Positions 1 through 6,553 of a stretch of DNA of 15,286 nt are shown here, in pieces. The translations under genes and the position numbers were made by a program. The stretch is from contig JAGVXR010000040.1 in the NCBI GenBank assembly GCA_018303645.1, positions 1 to 15,286 of the forward strand. Reading direction: 5' to 3'. How positions within the stretch are numbered: position 1 is the first letter of the stretch; each line of letters opens with the position of its first letter. The stretch comes from Candidatus Woesearchaeota archaeon. Lineage in GTDB: Archaea > Nanobdellota > Nanobdellia > Woesearchaeales > GW2011-AR4. A model generated the notes under the pieces. The model searched no databases. It was not told the DNA's origin and saw only the letters and a list, made by a program, of their open reading frames with translations.

Positions 1-120
1 AAGTATAACTACAACTTCCTGCCCTAGCCATTTCTTAGGCACCCATACAGCGCCGCCGTTGCCTGATTTAACTACTTGCTTGACAAGCTGCTCCTTTACC
101 AGCAATCTCTGTATTTGCAT
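1..120 (-). CDS. AbrB/DUF2080-like protein, N-terminal part (runs off left edge)
   Basis: Reading the minus strand from the ATG at 120-118 gives 40 uninterrupted codons up to the window edge. After about 16 charged and aliphatic residues comes KSGNGGAVWVPKKWLGQEV. This resembles the short AbrB/SpoVT-like swapped-hairpin segment seen in archaeal DUF2080 proteins, which are often tied to transposons or sit at the N-terminus of small DNA-binding or antitoxin-like proteins. The start is supported by a TATA-like element about 26-30 bases upstream and by an in-frame stop just beyond it at 148-150. A direct repeat lies between promoter and start, which would fit autoregulation. The C-terminal part, and therefore the true function, is outside the window. 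The family call rests on motif recall only. Confidence 0.6.
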   Translation of the reverse strand, partial: MQIQRLLVKEQLVKQVVKSGNGGAVWVPKKWLGQEVVVIL

Positions 121-154
121 ATGTATAGACAAAGTATAGACATATATTTAAAGG
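121..154 (-). promoter_or_regulatory. Promoter with 11-bp-spaced direct repeat for the AbrB-like gene
   Basis: On the minus strand TTTAAATAT (about 145-153) is a good archaeal TATA element for the ATG at 120. Between it and the start lie two exact copies of GTATAGACA (plus strand 123-131 and 134-142). They repeat every 11 bases, about one helical turn, so a protein could bind both on one face. They cover the expected transcription start. This is an operator-like arrangement; the binding protein is not shown. Confidence 0.5.
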
Positions 155-200
155 TTGCGGTTATCAAGAGTTTATTGACTAATAAGAGATACGTCGAGCC

Positions 201-842
201 TTATCTATAAAACCCATAAGTAACAAAACCATGATTTGGATTTTGATGTAAAATTTTAAGCATAAACCTATTTTCTTCAAAAAGCTTTTTCTGCTCACTT
301 AATTTCATTGGTTTATTAATACGGCTTTCCTTTATTAACTCCTCAATTAAATCTTGTGCCAGCCTTTTCCCTTGTAGATTGTGAGCAAAATACTCCAAAA
401 ATGTTTTTTCTTTCTCTTGAGTTTCTCCTTTAACACGATCAAAAATCACAACTGCAGATGCTTGAGAACTGACCATCCTTTCAAGAATAACGTCCCTATA
501 GTGTTGCGGCAAAAGGTGAAACACCAAACCACTAACAATAGTATCGAATCCCGCAAAATCTAATCCAAGTATATCCAAGTTCAATAAACGAACATTACCA
601 TAAGACCTTGATTTATATTTAGCTATATCTAATAAGGGAATATTTATATCAACTCCAACTATATTGGTATTTGGATAAGTTTGGGCTATTCTATAAGTAA
701 GCTCGCCTGTTCCGCTTCCCAATTCAACAATGTTTTTAGCGTTACTCGGAATTGCGTTTACAACTGCCTCTAAACCCATTTTATAATCAGGACATACACT
801 ATCTATAACACTGTCATAAATTTTATACCATTCACGTGCCAT
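201..842 (-). CDS. Class I SAM-dependent methyltransferase
   Basis: This 213-residue protein has the Rossmann methyltransferase core. The glycine-rich SAM loop IVELGSGTGE is at residues 38-47, the acidic residue at the end of strand 2 is D65 in VGVD, and a LNLD motif near residue 90 follows. The C-terminal half resembles the lid region of small-molecule or CmoA-like methyltransferases. There is no signal peptide, so it should be cytoplasmic. It starts 8 bases after the stop of the radical SAM gene, with AGGAG overlapping that stop as ribosome-binding site, so the two are probably co-transcribed and may act on the same molecule. The substrate cannot be read from the sequence. Confidence 0.85.
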   Translation of the reverse strand: MAREWYKIYDSVIDSVCPDYKMGLEAVVNAIPSNAKNIVELGSGTGELTYRIAQTYPNTNIVGVDINIPLLDIAKYKSRSYGNVRLLNLDILGLDFAGFDTIVSGLVFHLLPQHYRDVILERMVSSQASAVVIFDRVKGETQEKEKTFLEYFAHNLQGKRLAQDLIEELIKESRINKPMKLSEQKKLFEENRFMLKILHQNPNHGFVTYGFYR

Positions 843-850
843 TTTAACTC

Positions 851-2164
851 CTAAAATCTCCTTATTTTATTCCAGATATTCGGCTTTTCTATGGTTCTTT
901 TGTCTATTTCTTGCTTATACCTCGTAGCTTGTTGTACATCTGTATTTGGATGATAAGCTCCCCATCCTTCGTCAAATCCCAGCCAGATAGGCTCTCTGCT
1001 ATACCTTTGATTTGCATAATCAAGTTGCATATGTTTCCTTTCTCCGGGCTTGCTTCTGTCTAACATTGGATAATTTGCAAGTATGCTAATAGAAAGGTAG
1101 TTTGGTTGCAAAACCTCAACAAAATCCAATGTTTTTTGAGCAACTTCAAAATCCTCTTCTTTATCCTTTTTAGTCCCCAGCATTACATAAAGCCCAGTTT
1201 TAATGCCCCTTTCTTTGCTTAAATCAATTGCCCTTTGCACTTTTTCTGGTGTAATGCCTTTAACCATCTCTATCAATGACACCTTATCAACATTTTCCAA
1301 TGCGTAAGTAATATACCTATTTCCAGCATCTGCCATTAAATCTAATAGTTCTGGGTTTACCATTGTTGCCTTTGTCTGGCAACCCCAAACTAGTTCTTGG
1401 TTTATTCCTAAATCGATTAAACCACACATTAAATCCTTGATTCGTCTGTATACATCAGAATTTTCAACAGGTTGCAAAGATTTTTCCCTATAAGGATTTG
1501 TAAAATTAGGATCGTTGAAAAAAACCGCCTTATAACCTAAATCTATAAGCTTCTCTAATTGTACTGCAACAGTATCTTTTCTGAAAGGTATGTATTCTTG
1601 CTGTGCGCTACAAAAATCACATTTCTGGTTGCACCCAGTAGCTGTAAGTATTTGTGTCATTCTTCTACCTCCAAAAAGTTCAGAGTCAAACTGATATTGC
1701 GGATGGTCTTTTATAAGTTCAAAAGCGGGAAAAAGTGTCTCTCGATTAGAAATCCTTTTTTCTAAACCTAATAATTGTAAAAGATCATTTTCACCAAAAG
1801 TAGAGGTTATTCTATGATCTATAAATTCAGATGTTCTACCGTAACCATTCATTGCAATCTCGTGAGGACCACCGGAAATAGTAACTATACTTGGATTTGT
1901 TCTCTTTATTGTTTTCAGAATATCCAAAGATTCTGGGTAATTTGGACTATATGATGTTACTCCAACATGAGTTGGCTTGTAATCCTTAAGGGTCTTTTCT
2001 AGGATGCTTTCGCGGCTGCTTTCTTCCTCAACGTCCAAGTCAAGTAACTGCGTTTCTATTCCGGCATTTTTTGTAGCCGCAGCCAAATACAATAATTGTA
2101 GCGGGACTCCTGCTACTTTTCGTGGAAATGGCGGATTTATCAATAATAATCTTTCACTTGTCAT
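851..2164 (-). CDS. Radical SAM protein with N-terminal B12-binding-type domain
   Basis: 437 residues. Residues about 5-125 form a Rossmann-like region of the B12-binding type found in class B radical SAM proteins (LLLINPPFPRKVAGVP, later ISGGPHE), without the DxHxxG cobalamin motif. The iron-sulfur motif follows as TGCNQKCDFC: C178, C182 and C185, spaced CxxxCxxC, which would hold the 4Fe-4S cluster that cleaves SAM. The remaining TIM-barrel part includes GLYVMLG. The family covers methylations, ring closures and methylthiolations, and the substrate here is unknown. It is the first gene of a two-gene operon with the methyltransferase and is transcribed away from the tandem Lrp-like regulator. 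Its promoter and start region nearly match that of the radical SAM gene at 13183-14808. Confidence 0.88.
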   Translation of the reverse strand: MTSERLLLINPPFPRKVAGVPLQLLYLAAATKNAGIETQLLDLDVEEESSRESILEKTLKDYKPTHVGVTSYSPNYPESLDILKTIKRTNPSIVTISGGPHEIAMNGYGRTSEFIDHRITSTFGENDLLQLLGLEKRISNRETLFPAFELIKDHPQYQFDSELFGGRRMTQILTATGCNQKCDFCSAQQEYIPFRKDTVAVQLEKLIDLGYKAVFFNDPNFTNPYREKSLQPVENSDVYRRIKDLMCGLIDLGINQELVWGCQTKATMVNPELLDLMADAGNRYITYALENVDKVSLIEMVKGITPEKVQRAIDLSKERGIKTGLYVMLGTKKDKEEDFEVAQKTLDFVEVLQPNYLSISILANYPMLDRSKPGERKHMQLDYANQRYSREPIWLGFDEGWGAYHPNTDVQQATRYKQEIDKRTIEKPNIWNKIRRF

Positions 2165-2192
2165 AACTAATTAGTAGTGTCTATATTTGATA
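2162..2192 (-). promoter_or_regulatory. Promoter/start element shared by both radical SAM genes (copy 1)
   Basis: The 25 bases 2162-2186 on the plus strand, from the start codon complement to the TATA-like CTATAT, match 14806-14830 at 22 of 25 positions. The TATA-like element is centred about 22 bases from the ATG, so the mRNA is probably leaderless or nearly so. The element contains the perfect palindrome ACTAATTAGT (2167-2176), a possible regulator site between TATA and start. Confidence 0.55.
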
Positions 2193-2210
2193 AAACTATT
2201 CCTTTATTTT

Positions 2211-2241
2211 TTAGTCAAATTAGTAAAATTTATAAATAAAA
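2211..2241 (+). promoter_or_regulatory. Promoter of the tandem Lrp-like gene
   Basis: TTTATAAATA (about 2229-2238) is a strong TATA box centred about 26 bases before the ATG at 2261, which predicts a leaderless transcript. Immediately upstream are the adjacent near-identical 9-mers TTAGTCAAA (2211-2219) and TTAGTAAAA (2220-2228), possible half-sites for an Lrp-type protein. Confidence 0.55.
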
Positions 2242-2260
2242 AGGCAAAATAACTTAAAAT

Positions 2261-3229
2261 ATGAGAAAATTAGACTTAGTGGATAAGAAAATTATACTGG
2301 AATTGGATACAAATGCAAGGGCAAGCTTCTCAGAAATAGGCAAAAGGCTTGGGATAGGCAAAAACAATGTGCAATACAGAGTAAAAAGACTCTTGGAAGA
2401 TGGTGTAATACAGAAATTTGTTGTACAGTTTTCCTTAGGCACTCTTGGCTTGATGCTTGCAAAGATGTATCTTCAGCTTTCTGGATTCAGCAAGGAAACT
2501 GAAAAAGAGCTTTATGGCTACCTTCTTAATGACAAAAGAATAAGCTGGATTGCAAAAACCGAAGGAAGATGGGATTTGATGATAGGAACTTATGTTGAAA
2601 GCCTGAAGCAATTTGACAGCATTAAAAAGGATTTTTTCAAAAGATATGAAAAATATATAACTTCGTATGATGTTGTTTTCTTAGTAGAGGGCTACACTTC
2701 TCAAAGAACATATTTGCTTAACAGAAAAAGCACACCTAAAAAGATTGAGAAATTTATTGGCGCTCAAAAAATTGAATTAGATGATAAAGATAAAAAAATC
2801 ATTCGTTTAATCGCAAACAATGCAAGATTTAATTATCTGGATATCGCTAAAACAATTAATATAAATATTAAGACAGTTCAAAGAAGAATTAAAGAGCTTG
2901 AAAAAAAAGGCGTTATACAAGGATATGTCACATTTTTAAGCCCTAAAATAATTGGGTACAATTTCTTTAAGCTATGCATTTCCCTTCAAAATTATGAATC
3001 AAAATTTAACTATTTTTTAACATACTGTATGGAGCTTTCAAATGTAATTCATATAATCGAATCTTTAGGTCCATGGGAAGTTGAGCTGGAAATAGAAACA
3101 GAAAGCTTAGAAGACTTTTATGAATTGACTCATAAGATAAGGAATGATTTTTCAGATATTATCAAAAAGACAGAATCAGTAATAATCTCAAATGAAATGA
3201 AGCTAGATTACTTCCCAGAATGGTTTTAA
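2261..3229 (+). CDS. Lrp/AsnC-type transcription regulator, tandem (double) form
   Basis: The 322-residue protein is about twice the usual Lrp/AsnC length and is an internal duplication. A winged helix-turn-helix at about 5-52 (LDLVDKKIILELDTNARASF ... VQYRVKRLLEDGVIQ) is followed by an effector/oligomerisation (RAM-like) region at about 65-150. A second winged helix at about 172-222 (DDKDKKIIRLIANNARFNYL ... VQRRIKELEKKGVIQGY) and a second RAM-like region at 230-315 complete it. One chain could therefore mimic the usual dimer. It is transcribed divergently from a radical SAM gene, a typical place for a local regulator, and is followed 40 bases later by the HxHAD/CcdA operon, which has its own promoter. 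Siroheme decarboxylases (AhbA/AhbB) share this fold but are less likely here. The effector is unknown. Confidence 0.82.
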   Translation: MRKLDLVDKKIILELDTNARASFSEIGKRLGIGKNNVQYRVKRLLEDGVIQKFVVQFSLGTLGLMLAKMYLQLSGFSKETEKELYGYLLNDKRISWIAKTEGRWDLMIGTYVESLKQFDSIKKDFFKRYEKYITSYDVVFLVEGYTSQRTYLLNRKSTPKKIEKFIGAQKIELDDKDKKIIRLIANNARFNYLDIAKTININIKTVQRRIKELEKKGVIQGYVTFLSPKIIGYNFFKLCISLQNYESKFNYFLTYCMELSNVIHIIESLGPWEVELEIETESLEDFYELTHKIRNDFSDIIKKTESVIISNEMKLDYFPEWF

Positions 3230-3238
3230 AAAAGATAG

Positions 3239-3250
3239 TTTTAAATAATT
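3239..3250 (+). promoter_or_regulatory. TATA element of the HxHAD/CcdA operon
   Basis: TTTTAAATAATT is centred about 26 bases before the ATG at 3270, the spacing expected for an archaeal leaderless mRNA. No ribosome-binding site precedes the ATG, which agrees with this. Confidence 0.45.
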
Positions 3251-3269
3251 TCAATTTTTAATATGTATT

Positions 3270-4031
3270 ATGAAAAAGAGGTTTTTGATTTTTTCAGTTT
3301 TGATAATCTCAATTCTGGCTGTAAATTTTGCCCTTTCTCACGAAGGTGAAGAAGAATTTGTGCTTGACCATTCCGGGCTGTACCCCCTGAGCCAGTTGGC
3401 AGCTGCCGGCTATGGCTCGGCTGCTTTTGGAGCTTTAATCCTGATAATCATCCTACTGCACAAGGCAATGAATGATGCTGTAAAAAGGGCTGTATACATT
3501 GCGCTTGTAGCCGTGGTTTTCATTGTAACTGCATACCTTGTTGTAACAACCCTGCACCTGAATATAATATCGCTGACAAAAGGCCCTGTGCACTGGCATG
3601 CGGACTTTGAAATATGGGTTTGCGATAAAGAAATTAAGCTTGTCGAGCCAAAAGGATTATCCAACAAGCAGGGCACTGACTTGATGCACGCCCATAATGA
3701 CAACAGGATTCATGTCGAAGGCGTTATATTGGACAAAAAGCAGGCAAGTTTAGGTGCTTTCTTCTATGCAGTTGGGGGCTCTCTCACAAATGACGGCTTA
3801 AAAGTCCCTACAGATAATGGGTTATTCTCATTTCATGACGGCGATTTTTGCAATGAAAAGCCCGCTAAATTTTATGTTTTTGTAAATGGCAACTTGATTG
3901 AAAATCCCTCTCCTTATGAAATTGCCCCATATGAAAAAGTTCCTCCCGGAGACGGGATAAAATTTATTTTTACAGAAAAGCCGATTGAAGAGATTGACAG
4001 GTATATAAAAACCGATAAACATACGGATTAA
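3270..4031 (+). CDS. Membrane protein with His-rich HxHAD domain
   Basis: 253 residues. A signal peptide (about 1-23, ending NFALS) would leave a mature N-terminus HEGEEEF. Hydrophobic segments lie at about 51-63 and 75-95. The extracytoplasmic part carries HWHADFEIW (H108, H110), MHAHNDNRIHVEG (H140, H142, H148), FHDGDFCNE (H189, C194) and FYVFVNG (201-207). The same order, HxHAD, then a His cluster, then a Cys, then FYVNG, recurs in the protein at 12611-13174, so this is a real domain family. The conserved His and Cys residues suggest metal binding, copper being plausible beside the CuA genes. I do not recognise a named family. It opens an operon; the CcdA-like gene starts 2 bases after its stop. 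Confidence 0.72.
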   Translation: MKKRFLIFSVLIISILAVNFALSHEGEEEFVLDHSGLYPLSQLAAAGYGSAAFGALILIIILLHKAMNDAVKRAVYIALVAVVFIVTAYLVVTTLHLNIISLTKGPVHWHADFEIWVCDKEIKLVEPKGLSNKQGTDLMHAHNDNRIHVEGVILDKKQASLGAFFYAVGGSLTNDGLKVPTDNGLFSFHDGDFCNEKPAKFYVFVNGNLIENPSPYEIAPYEKVPPGDGIKFIFTEKPIEEIDRYIKTDKHTD

Positions 4032-4032
4032 A

Positions 4033-4740
4033 ATGGCAGTAGAAGCTTATTTGCCGGCATTGGGAACAGTGGTAGTGACCGGGCTTATTGACTCAATCAA
4101 CCCGTGCGCAATAGGCGTTTTAATACTTCTTATCTCCATCATGATATCTTTCAACACAAAAAAGGAAATGCTGTTTTACGGGCTTGTGTACATACTGGCG
4201 GTTTTTGCCACTTACATACTGGCTGGATTTGGCATCCTGTACTTTTTGGCTTCTGTGCCATTATATATCAGCGAGTACATTTCCATATCAGTGGGCTCGC
4301 TGATTATCATAGCAGGCTTGATTGAGATAAAGGACTTTTTCTGGTACGGGCAGGGAATCACTCTTGCAATACCGCCTGAGAGGGCGAAGCAAATCCATGA
4401 AATGACAAAAAAGCTTACATTGCCTGGAGTAATATTCCTTGGCATATTTGTTGCAGGAGTAGAGCTGCCCTGCACAGGTGCCCCCTACCTTGCAATCCTG
4501 CTGCTTTTATCGCAAAATTTTAATTTTGCGGCATTCCTGATGCTTGTCCTGTACAACATAATATTTGTAATGCCCATGATAGTGATTTTGCTGATGGTGA
4601 ATTTCGGCGTTAAAATCCAGAAAATAAAGAGATGGAAGCAGAACAACAGGGCTTACATGAGGCTTGCAACAGGCATAATACTTGTATTTTTGGGATGGCT
4701 GCTCATACTGATTGCAAACGGCACAATAACATTCAACTAA
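4033..4740 (+). CDS. CcdA/DsbD-type transmembrane thiol-disulfide transporter
   Basis: 235 residues and about six hydrophobic helices with the two signature cysteines of the CcdA/DsbD-beta family: C25 in SINPCAIGVL in the first helix and C147 in VELPCTGAPY in a later helix. In this family these cysteines pass electrons from cytoplasmic thioredoxin to proteins outside the membrane. The length matches compact CcdA proteins. The gene begins 2 bases after the HxHAD gene and is followed 1 base after its stop by the ATP-cone gene, so all three are translationally packed. A second, longer CcdA-like protein is at 8355-9323. Likely clients are the thioredoxin-like, CuA and HxHAD proteins of this window. 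That pairing is inferred from neighbourhood. Confidence 0.85.
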   Translation: MAVEAYLPALGTVVVTGLIDSINPCAIGVLILLISIMISFNTKKEMLFYGLVYILAVFATYILAGFGILYFLASVPLYISEYISISVGSLIIIAGLIEIKDFFWYGQGITLAIPPERAKQIHEMTKKLTLPGVIFLGIFVAGVELPCTGAPYLAILLLLSQNFNFAAFLMLVLYNIIFVMPMIVILLMVNFGVKIQKIKRWKQNNRAYMRLATGIILVFLGWLLILIANGTITFN

Positions 4741-4741
4741 A

Positions 4742-5062
4742 ATGAAAGGCAAAAAACACAAAAAAATAATAAAAAAATCCATGTACAGGACATTGCTTCA
4801 GATAGTAAAGAGAAAGGGGCATACAGAGCTTTATGACGATAGAAAAGTCTACGGCTCCTGCTATTTTGCCTGCAGGAATGCGCATTTGAGCGAGAAAGAA
4901 GCAGAAGAGATATGCAATAAAGTGGCTGCAGCAGTAACAAAATGGGTTAAAAGGCATAAAATTGTATCTTCAAACGAAATTTTCAGGATTTTGATTCAGG
5001 AACTGAAAAAGCATAACGAGGATGCCGCATTTTTGTATGAGACGCATAGGGATATTTCGTAA
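4742..5062 (+). CDS. Stand-alone ATP-cone domain protein
   Basis: 106 residues. After a lysine-rich start, residues about 19-104 follow the ATP-cone pattern: IVKRKGHTELYDDRKVYGS, a helix with ACRNAHLSEKEAEEICNKV, then VSSNEIFRILIQELKKHNED and a final AFLYETHRDI. ATP-cones bind ATP/dATP and normally sit at the N-terminus of ribonucleotide reductases or, with a zinc ribbon, in NrdR repressors. Neither partner is present here: there is no zinc ribbon and the protein ends after the cone. Two cysteines (C40, C44) lie in the central helix region. It starts 1 base after the CcdA-like stop, so it is the last gene of that operon. It could be a nucleotide sensor or a regulator of redox or deoxynucleotide supply. 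That role is inferred. Confidence 0.75.
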   Translation: MKGKKHKKIIKKSMYRTLLQIVKRKGHTELYDDRKVYGSCYFACRNAHLSEKEAEEICNKVAAAVTKWVKRHKIVSSNEIFRILIQELKKHNEDAAFLYETHRDIS

Positions 5063-5190
5063 AGCAATATCTATTCTTAGATTCTAATAGTTATGCAAAA
5101 GGGCAAATAGTGATGAATGGTTTGAATGTAAATAAATCATGGCTATTATGCTGGCGGCCTCAATAGATTCCTAGCACCAATGGCTCGGCT

Positions 5191-5211
5191 AAATTTAAAA
5201 ACATTTATAAA
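5191..5211 (+). promoter_or_regulatory. Two alternative TATA elements before the orphan membrane gene
   Basis: TTTAAA (5194-5199) would place transcription near 5223, suiting the ATG at 5227. TTTATAAA (5204-5211) would place it near 5234, suiting the in-frame ATG at 5236. The rest of the gap 5063-5190 shows no gene or clear structure. Confidence 0.45.
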
Positions 5212-5226
5212 CCATTTATTTAAATT

Positions 5227-6135
5227 ATGTTTTTAATGGCATTTGAATTTTTTAGACGGTACAGATTAAGAAAATCGTTTGATAATGTAAAAGAGCACAT
5301 TAAGGAACTTGAAATAAAGAAGAACTCAATTTTTAATGACCTAAATCAATATTTAGCTAATTCTTTTTTTAATGATGCCCAATTTTCCAAAAAAATTCAA
5401 GAATTTATCGCGAATTTACTTAAAACTATTCTAGTTGAAAGTAGATATGTTAGATACATAAATTATTTGTTCAATAAGCACGTCAATAACCCTGCCAACA
5501 AGCATATTGTTTACTTAGAATCAGCGGCACAATTAAGGTATAAACCCAATGAACCAAGCACAAGGTTAGGCAGAAAAATAAGGCAACTTAGGGATAGTTA
5601 CTATAAAGAATTTGAGATGGAATGCAGTCTGAGCGGAATATCGAAGGAGGACATATACTCCATTATTGATAAATCTACAAGAAGTTTGCTGAAAAATATC
5701 TCAGATTTTTTAGCTGTTTACCAAACAAATCTGGAAAAAGAAGAAAAATTGGTGACTCAACTAGGAAAAAGATTACTAGCAACCTCTTCACAAATCGAAA
5801 TAAAGCAAGTTTTAGATTGGTTCCAATCAGAAGTAAATTATCTTGCTAAGGAATTCAATTTTGAGAAAAGAGCCAAAGAAATCATGAAACTGCTTATTAT
5901 TACGAAGCAAAGACTGAGTTATGCAAATCCTCAAACTGCCCTTATTAAAGGTCCTATTGCGGCTATAGTGCTGGGGGCTTTTTTTGGGGTTACTTTATAT
6001 GGTTTTATATTTTTCTTAGCCATATTTGGTCCCATCGGTTTTATAATTAGTAGAACAAGGTTTATGCAGAGACTTATGTGGAAAGAGGAAGAAAATCTAA
6101 AATTAATGAGTACAATAATGAATCAGAAGGGGTAA
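5227..6135 (+). CDS. Orphan helical membrane protein, unknown function
   Basis: 302 residues, or 299 if the in-frame ATG at 5236 is the start, which fits the stronger TATA box better. The first about 235 residues are charged and helical with likely coiled-coil stretches (FDNVKEHIKELEIKKNSIFN; YQTNLEKEEKLVTQLGKRLL). A hydrophobic hairpin with two segments lies at about 241-275, containing a glycine/proline turn IFGPIGFII, and a short charged tail follows. There is no signal peptide, so the helical part is probably cytoplasmic and anchored at its C-terminus. Codon choice is more AT-rich (many TTA, AAT, ATA) than in the redox genes on either side, which could mean separate origin. No family recognised. 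It has its own promoter and is not in the flanking operons. Confidence 0.7.
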   Translation: MFLMAFEFFRRYRLRKSFDNVKEHIKELEIKKNSIFNDLNQYLANSFFNDAQFSKKIQEFIANLLKTILVESRYVRYINYLFNKHVNNPANKHIVYLESAAQLRYKPNEPSTRLGRKIRQLRDSYYKEFEMECSLSGISKEDIYSIIDKSTRSLLKNISDFLAVYQTNLEKEEKLVTQLGKRLLATSSQIEIKQVLDWFQSEVNYLAKEFNFEKRAKEIMKLLIITKQRLSYANPQTALIKGPIAAIVLGAFFGVTLYGFIFFLAIFGPIGFIISRTRFMQRLMWKEEENLKLMSTIMNQKG

Positions 6136-6364
6136 ATAAACACTCCAACCCTACTTTCCGATTTGAACTGCTCAGAAGATAGTTGATGGCATCAAAAATT
6201 CTTTAATGCAATGGGTGACGGGCGAGGTGAATGCCCGCGAGCATGCTCGTTGGCTCGCACTCAACAGCAGGGTGGAGGATTGATTTTGTTGTTTTCATTA
6301 CTGGCAAAAATCAAATTCATTTGAAAACAATAAATTTAAAAATAAGAAAGTAAAAGTTATTGCA
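6136..6364 (+). other. Intergenic region with GC-rich structured island (possible small RNA)
   Basis: No convincing gene lies here. Most is AT-rich, but about 6211-6280 is strikingly GC-rich. It can form two adjacent hairpins: CGGGC (6219-6223) with GCCCG (6233-6237), and GCGAGC (6237-6242) with GCTCGC (6253-6258). The exact 12-base palindrome CGAGCATGCTCG (6238-6249) is an alternative fold. An ACA follows at 6264-6266 and a T-rich stretch at 6280-6296. In an AT-rich genome such islands are often structured RNAs. I could not fit it to tRNA, C/D or a complete H/ACA pattern, and it may be a remnant. Confidence 0.25.
6335..6342 (+). promoter_or_regulatory. TATA element of the 29-residue gene
   Basis: TTTAAAAA is centred about 26 bases before the ATG at 6365, the exact spacing expected for leaderless archaeal transcription. 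It is the main support that the tiny gene downstream is real. Confidence 0.45.
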
Positions 6365-6454
6365 ATGGCAAAAGCAAGGAAACCAAAAAAGGCAAAAGCA
6401 AGAAGAGCGAAGAAAATAATAAAGGGCAAGGGCAAAGTGTGCGAGTTCTGCTGA
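6365..6454 (+). CDS. Leaderless 29-residue basic protein ending in CxxC
   Basis: ATG at 6365 to TGA at 6452-6454 encodes 29 residues. The first 24 are almost only Lys, Arg, Ala and Gly with one Pro (begins MAKARKPKKAKARRAKK), and the last five are VCEFC, a single CxxC with cysteine as the final residue. A TATA element at the leaderless distance and a T-tract at 6505-6510 bracket it as a small transcription unit. The composition suggests binding to nucleic acid, with the CxxC holding a metal in a dimer or acting as a redox thiol. It could also be the start of a zinc-ribbon gene cut short by a stop, though nothing similar continues downstream. No family recognised; function unknown. Confidence 0.5.
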   Translation: MAKARKPKKAKARRAKKIIKGKGKVCEFC

Positions 6455-6500
6455 CTGGAGAGCCCGGATAGGCCTTTATGAACATAAAAAAGCACGAATT

Positions 6501-6511
6501 GCCCTTTTTTC
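6501..6511 (+). terminator. T-tract terminator after the 29-residue gene
   Basis: GCCC followed by six T residues (6505-6510) about 50 bases after the stop fits the T-run type of archaeal terminator. No strong hairpin is evident, though TTGCCC here complements GGGCAA in the end of the small gene. Confidence 0.3.
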
Positions 6512-6553
6512 TGAAAAACAAAGTTTAATAAGCGTAAGTTTTCATGCTAAATT

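Noticed and set aside
2261..3229. Siroheme decarboxylase (AhbA/AhbB-like) reading of the Lrp-like gene next to radical SAM genes, as in the alternative haem pathway.
   Set aside because: The radical SAM neighbours carry B12-binding-type domains unlike AhbC/AhbD, no haem proteins are present, and the divergent promoter layout fits a regulator better.
5113..5166. A 17-codon open frame in the gap before the orphan membrane gene.
   Set aside because: Too short, with no promoter or ribosome-binding site and no recognisable motif.
6140..6175. TTCAAATC on the minus strand, like a tRNA T-loop.
   Set aside because: The bases on either side cannot form the T-stem and no acceptor or anticodon arm is found.
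6204..6232. A 16S rRNA-like decamer (CGCCCGTCAC-like, minus strand about 6213-6226) hinting at an rRNA fragment.
   Set aside because: Only about ten bases match and the flanks do not follow the rRNA; chance is enough.
6211..6324. A 37-codon open frame across the GC-rich island.
   Set aside because: No ribosome-binding site, poor TATA spacing and unlikely composition; the structure of the DNA explains the segment better.
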